NCBI GenBank assembly: GCA_937934355.1 | Contig: CALGZY010000021.1 | Location: 1-12,947, forward strand | Length of the DNA: 12,947 nucleotides | Direction: 5' to 3' | Origin: an uncultured Collinsella sp. | GTDB taxonomy: Bacteria; Actinomycetota; Coriobacteriia; Coriobacteriales; Coriobacteriaceae | In this document: positions 7,494 through 12,947 of the stretch, piece by piece | Position numbering within the stretch: position 1 is the stretch's first letter | Layout of the letters: the number at the start of each line of letters is the position of its first letter | The notes under the pieces: model-generated | What the model was told of the DNA's origin: nothing | What the model saw: the letters and a program-made list of their open reading frames with translations, nothing else | Database searches by the model: none | Program-made: the position numbers and the translations under genes

Positions 7494-7499
7494 ATTCTA
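7494..7499 (-). promoter_or_regulatory. Candidate -10 element for acpP
   Basis: TAGAAT on the minus strand matches TATAAT at five of six positions and lies in the only sizeable spacer ahead of the acpP run. No convincing -35 hexamer is seen 16-18 nt upstream. Transcription would start near 7487, so the leader would begin just before the 22-bp palindrome. Confidence 0.3.
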
Positions 7500-7525
7500 C
7501 CCCACGACGTGCGCCGCGAAGCACA

Positions 7526-7549
7526 TAACAGCGCTCTAACTCGCTGTTA
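7526..7549. repeat. Inverted repeat spanning the plsX stop codon
   Basis: TAACAGCG at 7526-7533 pairs with CGCTGTTA at 7542-7549 around an 8-nt loop. The outer arm includes the plsX TAA (7547-7549). No T-run follows in the gene direction, so it looks more like a 3'-end stability hairpin than a terminator. Confidence 0.55.
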
Positions 7550-8566
7550 CAAAACGATACTGTCCATAGAGTTGGCGACATTCTCGACCAGCCCGGCGCG
7601 CACGGCTTCGGCCGCCGCGAGCGTACCGTTTTTGACAGCCTCGACCGAGGTGGCGCCATGGCCGATCAGGACCACGCCGCGCAGGCCCAGAAGAATCGCG
7701 CCGCCCTTGGCGTCGCCAGAGAGCTTGGCCTTAATCTCGCGCATCTGCTTTTTGATGAGCAGCGCGGCGATCTTGGTGCCGAGCGAGGCCATAAAGGCGC
7801 CCTTGAGCTCCTGCAGCAAAAACTTGGCAGCGCCCTCGGTAGCTTTGAGAGCGATATTACCCGACATGCCATCGGCAACGACGACATCGAAGTTACCTGA
7901 GGTGAGGTCGGTGCCCTCGCAGTTACCAACAAAGCCGGGAACGGCGGCCTTCATAGCAGGGAAACAGGCCTTGGTAAAGTTGGAGCCCTTCTCATCCTCG
8001 GTGCCATTGGCAAGCAGGCCCACGCGAGGATGCTCGATGCCCAGGACGACGCGGGCATAGGCGCTACCCATCTGGGCAAAACGCACCATGTCATCGACCT
8101 CGACATCGGGGTTGGCGCCCATATCGCACAGCACCGTCAGACCGCCGGCGCGATTGGGCAGCGCATTGGTCAGACAGGGGCGCACCGGCTGCTTCTTGCC
8201 TTCGGCCTGATACCTAAACGGCGTCACATAGGCGGTGGCGGCGGCGGTCATGGCACCGGTGGAGCCGGCGGAGAAGAACGCATCCGCGTTGCCCTTCTTA
8301 ATGGCGCGGCAAGAAAGCACGATCGACGACTTACGCTTGGTCATCACGGCGCGAATGGGATCGTCATCCATGGCGATAACGTCAGGCGCCTCAAGGGCCT
8401 CAACACGTGCATGGGAAGCTGCAAAGGGATTGACGATTTCGGCGGGACCAGCTGCCAAGACCTCGATATCGGGATCGGCGGCAAGCGCAGCTTCGATACC
8501 ATCGAGAACAACCTGAGGTTTCTCGTCTCCGCCCACAACGTCTACACAAACGCGAACGTTACTCAT
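7547..8566 (-). CDS. plsX: Phosphate acyltransferase PlsX (acyl-ACP:phosphate acyltransferase)
   Basis: The 339-residue enzyme converts acyl-ACP and phosphate to acyl-phosphate, which feeds PlsY in phosphatidate synthesis at the membrane. Family marks are DVVGGDEKP at 9-17 (the conserved DxxGGDxxP), SAGSTGAM at 99-106 (usually SAGNTGAL), CDMGANPDVEVDDMV at 147-161, MGSAYARVVLGIEHPRVGLL at 166-185 and ADGMSGNIALKATEGA at 231-246. The start is ATG at 8564-8566, because AAGGAG lies 7 nt upstream. An in-frame ATG at 8570-8572 would leave only 1 nt between it and that site. It follows rpmF, as in many bacteria, but a terminator-like hairpin sits between them. The acpP gene, whose product supplies its substrate, follows after 124 nt. 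Confidence 0.96.
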   Translation of the reverse strand: MSNVRVCVDVVGGDEKPQVVLDGIEAALAADPDIEVLAAGPAEIVNPFAASHARVEALEAPDVIAMDDDPIRAVMTKRKSSIVLSCRAIKKGNADAFFSAGSTGAMTAAATAYVTPFRYQAEGKKQPVRPCLTNALPNRAGGLTVLCDMGANPDVEVDDMVRFAQMGSAYARVVLGIEHPRVGLLANGTEDEKGSNFTKACFPAMKAAVPGFVGNCEGTDLTSGNFDVVVADGMSGNIALKATEGAAKFLLQELKGAFMASLGTKIAALLIKKQMREIKAKLSGDAKGGAILLGLRGVVLIGHGATSVEAVKNGTLAAAEAVRAGLVENVANSMDSIVL

Positions 8567-8573
8567 ATACATG

Positions 8574-8579
8574 CTCCTT
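8574..8579 (-). promoter_or_regulatory. plsX ribosome binding site that decides the start
   Basis: AAGGAG lies 7 nt before the ATG at 8566 but only 1 nt before the alternative ATG at 8572, so the downstream ATG is the likely start. The site is just 2 nt from the end of the T-run of the preceding hairpin (8582). Confidence 0.75.
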
Positions 8580-8581
8580 AT

Positions 8582-8613
8582 ACAAAAATGGCCGACTCAT
8601 TGAGCCGGCCATT
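8582..8613 (-). terminator. Intrinsic terminator or attenuator between rpmF and plsX
   Basis: Read in the gene direction, AATGGCCG (8613 to 8606) pairs with CGGCCATT (8594 to 8587) around a loop that can close further with CTC/GAG. It is followed by a T-rich stretch down to about 8584. This is a standard intrinsic terminator layout. Because the plsX ribosome binding site comes directly afterwards and no promoter fits between them, plsX expression from this transcript would need read-through, giving much more L32 than PlsX. Confidence 0.75.
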
Positions 8614-8616
8614 GTG

Positions 8617-8630
8617 GTTCCATTTGGAAC
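8617..8630. repeat. Small hairpin upstream of the rpmF-plsX terminator
   Basis: GTTCC at 8617-8621 pairs with GGAAC at 8626-8630 around a 4-nt loop, immediately before the terminator stem. Its loop-side AAATGG (minus strand, 8625-8620) could compete for the CCATTT of the terminator 3' arm. Too short to be significant alone. Confidence 0.35.
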
Positions 8631-8653
8631 GGCATCGCATCCAGAGTATACCG

Positions 8654-8833
8654 TTACTCGGTAACGATAACCTCGCGGTCCTTGTAGAAACCGCAGCTGG
8701 GGCACACGTGGTGCGGAAGCTTGACAGCGCCGCAACGGGGGCACGTGGACTGAGCCGCAGCCGAGATCTTCATGTTGGCGGAACGGCGGGTGTGAGTGCG
8801 GATACGACCCTGCTTTTGTTTAGGTACGGGCAT
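8654..8833 (-). CDS. rpmF: 50S ribosomal protein L32
   Basis: The 59-residue basic protein starts MPVPKQKQGRIRTHTRRS, a clear L32 N terminus, and has a zinc-ribbon of four cysteines at 31, 34, 44 and 47 (CPRC and CPSC). It is a structural component of the large ribosomal subunit. ATG at 8831-8833 is preceded by AAGGAAGG. It lies 64 nt after the DUF177 gene, the usual partner of rpmF, and is followed by a terminator-like hairpin and plsX. The zinc-binding form is the one with intact cysteine pairs; a cysteine-free paralogue, if any, is outside the window. The 64-nt leader holds a weak TGTGG/CCACA bracket (8860-8864 with 8890-8894), too short to call a regulator. Confidence 0.95.
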   Translation of the reverse strand: MPVPKQKQGRIRTHTRRSANMKISAAAQSTCPRCGAVKLPHHVCPSCGFYKDREVIVTE

Positions 8834-8897
8834 AGTGACCTTCCTTATGAACTATCCAGTGTGGCGATTACGCGCAAGTAGCGATACTACCACAGTT

Positions 8898-9452
8898 TTA
8901 CTCGTCAAGCTTGAGATTCTTCAATGCTGCAAATGGATTTTCCGTGGCAGCGGCCCATTCGGCCTCTGCTTGAGCGGCGCAATCGCATTGCTCGACGTTG
9001 AGATTGATGCCGCAGGTGGGGCACAGGCCGCGGCAATCGGGCTTGCACAGGACAACGAACGGCGTGTCCATGACAACCGCGTCGTTGATGGGCTCGCCCA
9101 GATCGACGATGCGATCCTCGCCCAGCAGCTCGTAGCCGTCTTCGTAGGCCTCGGGGTCCTCGGGCTCGTTAAAGAGATAGAATTCCTCAATCTCACCGGC
9201 GATATCAACCGAAGCGGGCTCCAGGCAACGGTCGCACTCACCGGTTGCGTGCGCGCGGACCATGCCCGTAAGCAGAACACCGGTGCCGGCATTGGTAAAG
9301 ACCACGTCGTAGTCAATGCCGTCCTGCAGCTGGTACTCCTTCTCGCCCACCGTATAGGCGGTGACATCGACCTTGCCGGTCAGCGGATACGAGTCTCCGG
9401 GAAACTCGAGCTGCTCGGAAAGATCGACGGTAACGTTCGGGAACTCAGCCAT
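8898..9452 (-). CDS. DUF177 (YceD-type) protein, L32-cluster companion
   Basis: The 184-residue protein belongs to the DUF177/YceD family, named for its constant position before rpmF and linked by published work on relatives to 23S rRNA or ribosome assembly; the exact reaction is unknown. The family mark is LCKPDCRGLCPTCGINLN at 135-152, with C136, C140, C144 and C147. Two more Cys at 156/158 and a CDRC pair at 73-76 suggest metal binding. The N-terminal part (VDLSEQLEFPGDSYPLTG) and the central ATGECDRCLEP also fit. The ATG at 9450-9452 overlaps the stop of the previous gene as TAATG. An in-frame GTG at 9458 is possible, but neither has a clear Shine-Dalgarno site, so coupling is likely. The C terminus (ENPFAALKNLKLDE) is the usual end of the family. 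Confidence 0.9.
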   Translation of the reverse strand: MAEFPNVTVDLSEQLEFPGDSYPLTGKVDVTAYTVGEKEYQLQDGIDYDVVFTNAGTGVLLTGMVRAHATGECDRCLEPASVDIAGEIEEFYLFNEPEDPEAYEDGYELLGEDRIVDLGEPINDAVVMDTPFVVLCKPDCRGLCPTCGINLNVEQCDCAAQAEAEWAAATENPFAALKNLKLDE

Positions 9453-9949
9453 TACCACTGACCATTCTGCTGGGCGGCACCCTCGTTAAGCTGCTGGCGA
9501 CAACGGGTGACGGTGCCGGTCAGGCTCTTGAGGTTCTCCTCGAGGTGCGTAAAGACCTGCTCGGCGTAATCTTCGGCGGCATAGCGAGTCTCGCGCTCAT
9601 ACTGCTGGGCACGGTCGCGGATGTCGTCGGCCTGCTGCTGCGCTAAGCGAACGATCTCCTGCTCACCAGCAATGGTGAGGGCCTGCTGTTGAGCATCGGC
9701 GATGATGGAATCGGCCTGAGCGGCGGCGGAAGCCATAAGCTCCTCGCGCTCCTTGAGGATACGGCGGGACTTCTGCCATTCCTCGGGATAGCTCATGCGG
9801 ATCTCGTCGAGGATGTTAAAGAAGACGTCGGCGTCGATAACCTTCATCTGGGCGTTCTTGCCGAACGGCGTCTTAGCCTCTTCGATGAGCCCCTCGAGCT
9901 CGTCGACAAGACTCACAATCCTGTCGCCAGGAAAATTCTCGCCCGGCAT
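9452..9949 (-). CDS. SepIVA/DivIVA-like coiled-coil protein
   Basis: The 165-residue soluble protein has no signal peptide or membrane segment. A short helix SLVDELEGLIEEAK (13-26) and the segment DADVFFNILDEIRMSYPEEW (39-58) are followed by a long Ala/Gln/Glu/Arg-rich coiled coil (about 60-145) and a Gln-rich end. This layout and the gene's place directly before DUF177 match, from memory, mycobacterial SepIVA (Rv2927c), a DivIVA-family protein needed for septation and envelope growth; the present protein is shorter. Resemblance to V-ATPase subunit E/FliH-type coiled coils may give such names in automatic annotation. The ATG at 9947-9949 is chosen for its AAGGAG 5 nt upstream; ATG at 9964 and TTG at 9973 lack one. 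The 68-nt gap to coaD holds a possible weak promoter (TAAACT). The function is inferred. Confidence 0.6.
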   Translation of the reverse strand: MPGENFPGDRIVSLVDELEGLIEEAKTPFGKNAQMKVIDADVFFNILDEIRMSYPEEWQKSRRILKEREELMASAAAQADSIIADAQQQALTIAGEQEIVRLAQQQADDIRDRAQQYERETRYAAEDYAEQVFTHLEENLKSLTGTVTRCRQQLNEGAAQQNGQW

Positions 9950-9954
9950 CCGGT

Positions 9955-9960
9955 CTCCTT
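9955..9960 (-). promoter_or_regulatory. Ribosome binding site deciding the start of the SepIVA-like gene
   Basis: AAGGAG lies 5 nt before the ATG at 9949. The upstream in-frame ATG (9964) and TTG (9973) have no purine-rich site at a suitable distance. Confidence 0.7.
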
Positions 9961-10017
9961 TCATAGGTAACAAATCATCGTGTTAGTTTACCACATGCCA
10001 CCAGGCATTAAAAAACG

Positions 10018-10515
10018 TCACGAAAAGCGATGTTTAAGCGCCTTGACCACATTGGGCGGAACAAAATTAGAGACGTCGCTACCGAGCGAGGCAATCTGGC
10101 GAACCACCGAGCTCGAGATATAGCCGTACTGCGGCGCACTCATGACAAAGATGGACTCCAGCTCGCTATCCAGGCGGTAGTTGAGGTCGGCCTGCTGCAG
10201 CTCGTACTCAAAGTCGGTCATGGCACGCAGGCCCTTGACCACGGCTCCTGCTCCCTGTTCGCGGGCAAAATCGACCAAGAGGCCGGTGAAGGGCAGCACC
10301 TCGACGCCGTCAATATCACCGAGCGCTTCACGGGCCAGCGCTACGCGCTCATCGAGCATAAACGTGGTGCCGACGCCGTTTTTGCCCTGCGACTCGGCAA
10401 CGGCCACGATCACGCTGGGAAAGATGCGGCGGGCGCGGCGGATGACGTCGATATGGCCAAACGTTATGGGATCGAAGGTGCCCGGGACAATCACGCGGTT
10501 GATGGTGTCATTCAT
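10018..10515 (-). CDS. coaD: Phosphopantetheine adenylyltransferase CoaD
   Basis: The 165-residue nucleotidyltransferase makes dephospho-CoA from 4'-phosphopantetheine and ATP, the fourth step of CoA synthesis. It also helps supply the CoA from which the acyl carrier protein's arm is taken. The N terminus has VPGTFDPITFGH with the adenylyl-transfer TxGH-type motif (TFGH, 18-21), where most family members have TNGH. KGLRAMTDFEYELQQADLN (94-112) and the ISSSVVR motif (133-139) complete the active site. The ATG at 10513-10515 has GGAGGA 5 nt upstream; the open frame further upstream only shadows rsmD. It overlaps the rsmD end by 8 nt (ATGAATGA). A 68-nt gap follows. Confidence 0.96.
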   Translation of the reverse strand: MNDTINRVIVPGTFDPITFGHIDVIRRARRIFPSVIVAVAESQGKNGVGTTFMLDERVALAREALGDIDGVEVLPFTGLLVDFAREQGAGAVVKGLRAMTDFEYELQQADLNYRLDSELESIFVMSAPQYGYISSSVVRQIASLGSDVSNFVPPNVVKALKHRFS

Positions 10516-11152
10516 GGGCGTCCTCCAAAGGCGCATCCTCGTCATTGTCGCTGTCGTCGGCGTTGTCGGCCTCATTCGTGGCCGACCAGCGCAGCAAGTC
10601 AACCGAGGTTATGCCGTAGCGCTTCTCGCGCACGGTCTCAAAGCCGGCCGGGTGAGCGCCCGTATCGGCCGCGGCGTGCTCAAAGAGCGCGTAGGCGCCC
10701 TGTGCCAGCAAGCCTTGCTGAGCTAGGTTCTGTAGCAGCTCCTCGACCGGCTCGGCGCCAAAAGCATAGGGCGGGTCGAGCAGGACCAGGTCAAAGGGAC
10801 CGCCCGGCATGCGGCCGCGCGAGGCGCTTGCCAGCACGTCACCCGTCACCACGCGCCAACGCGCACGGTCACGGCAGAGCGACTCGATATTCTTGGTAAT
10901 CAGACGAGCAGCGTTGCGATCGATCTCGAACGTGGTGAGCGAGCGGGCACCACGCGAGAGCATCTCGATGCCCAAGGCGCCGGAGCCGCCAAAGGCATCC
11001 AGCACACGGACCTCGTCCAGATCGAAGTCGAATGCCGACATGACCATAGATGCGCACGCCTCGCGCACGCGATCAGTCGTGGGGCGGGTGACATCGCGAC
11101 CACGGGGCTCTTCGATCTTGCGACCGCGCCATTCGCCGCCGATGATTCTCAT
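10508..11152 (-). CDS. rsmD: 16S rRNA (guanine(966)-N2)-methyltransferase RsmD
   Basis: The 214-residue SAM-dependent methyltransferase modifies G966 of 16S rRNA. Family marks are MRIIGGEWRGRKI at the start, TRPTTDRVREA at 22-32, SAM-binding motif VLDAFGGSGALGIEMLSRGA at 50-69 and the catalytic DPPYAF at 126-131. The YGITSVDLL segment (179-187) is the normal end of the fold. After it come about 24 extra residues, strongly acidic (NEADNADDSDNDEDAPLEDAHE region, 193-214), that the core enzyme does not need. The ATG at 11150-11152 overlaps the recG stop as ATGA, with AAGGAGG about 10 nt upstream. The end overlaps coaD by 8 nt; the rsmD-coaD pairing is very common in bacteria. Confidence 0.95.
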   Translation of the reverse strand: MRIIGGEWRGRKIEEPRGRDVTRPTTDRVREACASMVMSAFDFDLDEVRVLDAFGGSGALGIEMLSRGARSLTTFEIDRNAARLITKNIESLCRDRARWRVVTGDVLASASRGRMPGGPFDLVLLDPPYAFGAEPVEELLQNLAQQGLLAQGAYALFEHAAADTGAHPAGFETVREKRYGITSVDLLRWSATNEADNADDSDNDEDAPLEDAHE

Positions 11153-12947
11153 CCTCCGCTGACCTCCTTAAAGATGTGTCGATACCGCGTGGCGACCGCA
11201 TCGCGCAAGGGACGCGTCGCCACGGAGTCAAGGTTGCAAGCATACCGCAAGAGCTCGACCGCGTCCAAATGGGCCCACTCGATCAATTCCTCGTCGGCAT
11301 CGAGGTCAACAAAGCGCAAGGTCACGCCGCCATGCTGGCGGTAACCCAGGATTTCGCCCTCGTGGCGCAGACGCAGGTCCATCTGGGCGAGCGTAAAGCC
11401 GTCCGAGGTCTTCTCGAGCGACTGGAGGCGGTCTTGTGCCGCCGACGCGCCGCCGTTGCCCTTGGAGTGCGTCATGACCAGGCACGTACCCGACACGCTG
11501 CCGCGGCCTACGCGCCCACGCAGCTGGTGCAAGGCCGCCAAACCAAAGCGCTCTCCATTCTCGATGACCATGACGGTGGCGTTGGGCACGTCAACGCCCA
11601 CCTCGACCACCGTGGTCGAGACGAGCACATCGATCTCGCCACGCTTAAAGGCATCGATGACCCGGTCCTTCTCCCCCGCCGGCATGCGGCCATGAAGACG
11701 CTCGATGGTAAGCCCCGGTAATGCCAGACGAAGGCGATCGAGCTCGGTCGCCGTGTCATGCAACGGCACGGGCACGGTCACGCGGCCTTCGTCGTCGCGA
11801 GCGATGCCGGGTACGTCTTCGAGTTCATCGGCCGAATCGCTCGGCTCCACGAGCGGACAGATTATGTAGGCTTGCTGCCCCTTTTCGTGCGCCTCGCGAA
11901 TAGCGCCATAGGCCAGGTCGCGACTCGACTCGGTGAGAACGCGCGTCGTCACGCCGGCACCCGGAACGGGACGATGGCGGATGATGCTCGTGTCCAGGTC
12001 GCCGTACACCGAAAGCGCCAGCGTGCGCGGAATCGGCGTGGCAGTCATGACCAACAAGTCGGCACCCGGGCCTTTTGCGCGTAGAGCGTTACGCTGGCCT
12101 ACGCCAAAGCGATGTTGCTCGTCGATCACCACAAGCGACAAATGCTTGAACGTGACGTTCTCCGAAAGCACCGCATGGGTGCCAAAGAGCACGTCGAGCT
12201 CGCCAGACTGGAGCCGAGCATGAATCTGTTCACGCTCGGCCGCCGGCGTGGCGCCCGTCAGGAGCGCCCAGGTCATGCCAGCCTGCGAGAGCAAGGGGCC
12301 GGTCTTATCGGCATATTGACGCGCCAGCACGCCCGTGGGCGCCATAACGCAGGCCTGAGTGCCGCTATCGGCCGCAACCGCCAACGCGCAGGCGGCAGCA
12401 GCGGTCTTACCGGTCCCGACGTCGCCCAGCAGCAGACGGTTCATCACACGACCGCCATCGCACATATCGTGCAAGATGTCTTGGAACGCGGCCTCCTGCT
12501 CATCGCTCAGCGAAAACGGCAGGGCCTGTTTAAGCGCAGCCAAATGCTCGCCCGAAGCATGCGCATAAGGCACCACGTCGACCATACCGCCATCGTTGCG
12601 CAGACGCAGCGCGAGCTGCAAGCAGAGACACTCCTCATAGGCAAGACGCCGGCGCGCGATGTCGCGCTCGGCCATGCTCGAGGGAAAGTGGATCGAGCGC
12701 AGCGCACGGGCATTGCTCATGAGCTTCCGTTTTGCGCGCAGCGGCGCGGGAATGGGGTCGAACGGATTGGCGACCACTTCGAGCGCGCCGCTTACGATGC
12801 GGCGCATCCACGCCTGGCTCACGCCATCACTCACGTAATGGACCGGCAAGATGGTGCCTGCGGCACGCCCGTCCTCGAGCTTTTCAAAGTGCGGCGAGGC
12901 CATCTGCTTAAAGCCGTAGGCAAACTCGACCTTGCCCATCACGGCCA
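11149..12947 (-). CDS. recG: ATP-dependent DNA helicase RecG, 5' end outside window
   Basis: About 599 C-terminal residues are visible and the frame runs off the window edge, so the N-terminal part (roughly 100 residues or more) is missing; an internal GTG at 12942 is not the start. RecG remodels stalled replication forks and Holliday junctions. After the end of the wedge domain (VMGKVEFAYG, then ILPVHY), the superfamily-2 helicase motifs appear in order: LLLGDVGTGKT (Walker A), MAPTGVLARQY (motif Ia, usually APTEILAxQH), VVIDEQHRFGVGQR (motif II), LVMTATPIPRTLAL (motif III), STTVVEVGVDVPNA (motif V) and QLRGRVGRG (motif VI). The C-terminal GEILGYRQHG matches the RecG TRG-like segment. The stop overlaps the rsmD start by four bases. 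Confidence 0.96.
   Translation of the reverse strand, partial: AVMGKVEFAYGFKQMASPHFEKLEDGRAAGTILPVHYVSDGVSQAWMRRIVSGALEVVANPFDPIPAPLRAKRKLMSNARALRSIHFPSSMAERDIARRRLAYEECLCLQLALRLRNDGGMVDVVPYAHASGEHLAALKQALPFSLSDEQEAAFQDILHDMCDGGRVMNRLLLGDVGTGKTAAAACALAVAADSGTQACVMAPTGVLARQYADKTGPLLSQAGMTWALLTGATPAAEREQIHARLQSGELDVLFGTHAVLSENVTFKHLSLVVIDEQHRFGVGQRNALRAKGPGADLLVMTATPIPRTLALSVYGDLDTSIIRHRPVPGAGVTTRVLTESSRDLAYGAIREAHEKGQQAYIICPLVEPSDSADELEDVPGIARDDEGRVTVPVPLHDTATELDRLRLALPGLTIERLHGRMPAGEKDRVIDAFKRGEIDVLVSTTVVEVGVDVPNATVMVIENGERFGLAALHQLRGRVGRGSVSGTCLVMTHSKGNGGASAAQDRLQSLEKTSDGFTLAQMDLRLRHEGEILGYRQHGGVTLRFVDLDADEELIEWAHLDAVELLRYACNLDSVATRPLRDAVATRYRHIFKEVSGG

Noticed and set aside
7423..7659. N-terminal extension of the acyl carrier protein frame
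   Set aside because: It crosses the palindrome and the plsX end, shows no ACP-like features, and the ATG at 7422 has a good ribosome binding site and gives the normal length.
8567..8572. Upstream ATG for plsX
   Set aside because: It would leave only 1 nt after AAGGAG; the ATG at 8566 has a spacing of 7.
9995..10015. Hairpin ATGCC/GGCAT next to a run of six A/T after coaD
   Set aside because: In the gene direction the T-run comes before the stem rather than after it, and the stem is only 5 bp, so it is not a terminator for coaD.
10516..10602. N-terminal extension of CoaD
   Set aside because: The Thr/Arg-rich segment is the rsmD 3' end read in another frame; the ATG at 10515 with GGAGGA starts the family normally.
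1..12947. Mobile elements, CRISPR array, tRNA/rRNA, toxin-antitoxin or defence genes
   Set aside because: No transposase, integrase or repeat-spacer pattern, no tRNA-like fold and no defence motif was seen; every gap is under 130 nt.

Overview
The window is GC-rich and almost fully coding. It looks like a chromosomal housekeeping segment of an actinobacterium of the class Coriobacteriia, probably Collinsella-like. This placement is an inference from gene order, the DivIVA/SepIVA-like gene next to a DUF177 gene and rpmF, GTG/TTG starts and codon choice; it has not been tested by a search. I see no tRNA, rRNA, CRISPR array, insertion sequence, phage gene or other mobile element.

Layout: positions 1-380 (+ strand) hold the 3' end of a small NifX/NifB-type FeMo-cofactor-binding-domain protein with a Cys/His-rich tail. 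A hairpin at 444-475 separates it from everything else, which is on the minus strand and read from right to left: recG (partial), rsmD, coaD, a SepIVA/DivIVA-like coiled-coil gene, a DUF177 (YceD) gene, rpmF, plsX, acpP, rnc, smc, ftsY and ffh.

The minus-strand genes form three tightly packed blocks. Block 1 (recG-rsmD-coaD) covers replication-fork repair, 16S rRNA methylation and CoA synthesis; both junctions overlap (ATGA, and an 8-nt ATGAATGA). Block 2 (SepIVA-like, DUF177, rpmF, plsX) links an envelope/division-type coiled-coil protein, the L32-associated DUF177 protein, ribosomal protein L32 and the first step of phosphatidate synthesis. An intrinsic-terminator-like hairpin lies between rpmF and plsX, directly against the plsX ribosome binding site. 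Block 3 (acpP-rnc-smc-ftsY-ffh) couples acyl carrier protein, RNase III, chromosome condensation and both protein GTPases of the signal recognition particle pathway. All its gaps are 10 nt or less. It is preceded by a 124-nt spacer with a perfect 22-bp palindrome and a possible -10 element.

Most of the window is conserved and ordinary. The points worth a second look are an Asn in place of a conserved metal-ligand Asp in RNase III, an Asn-Ser-Leu instead of Asp-Ser-Leu attachment motif in the acyl carrier protein, the two structured spacers around plsX and acpP, the three CxCH motifs in the tail of the NifX-like protein, and the poorly named coiled-coil gene between coaD and DUF177. I did not find a convincing novel multi-gene system.
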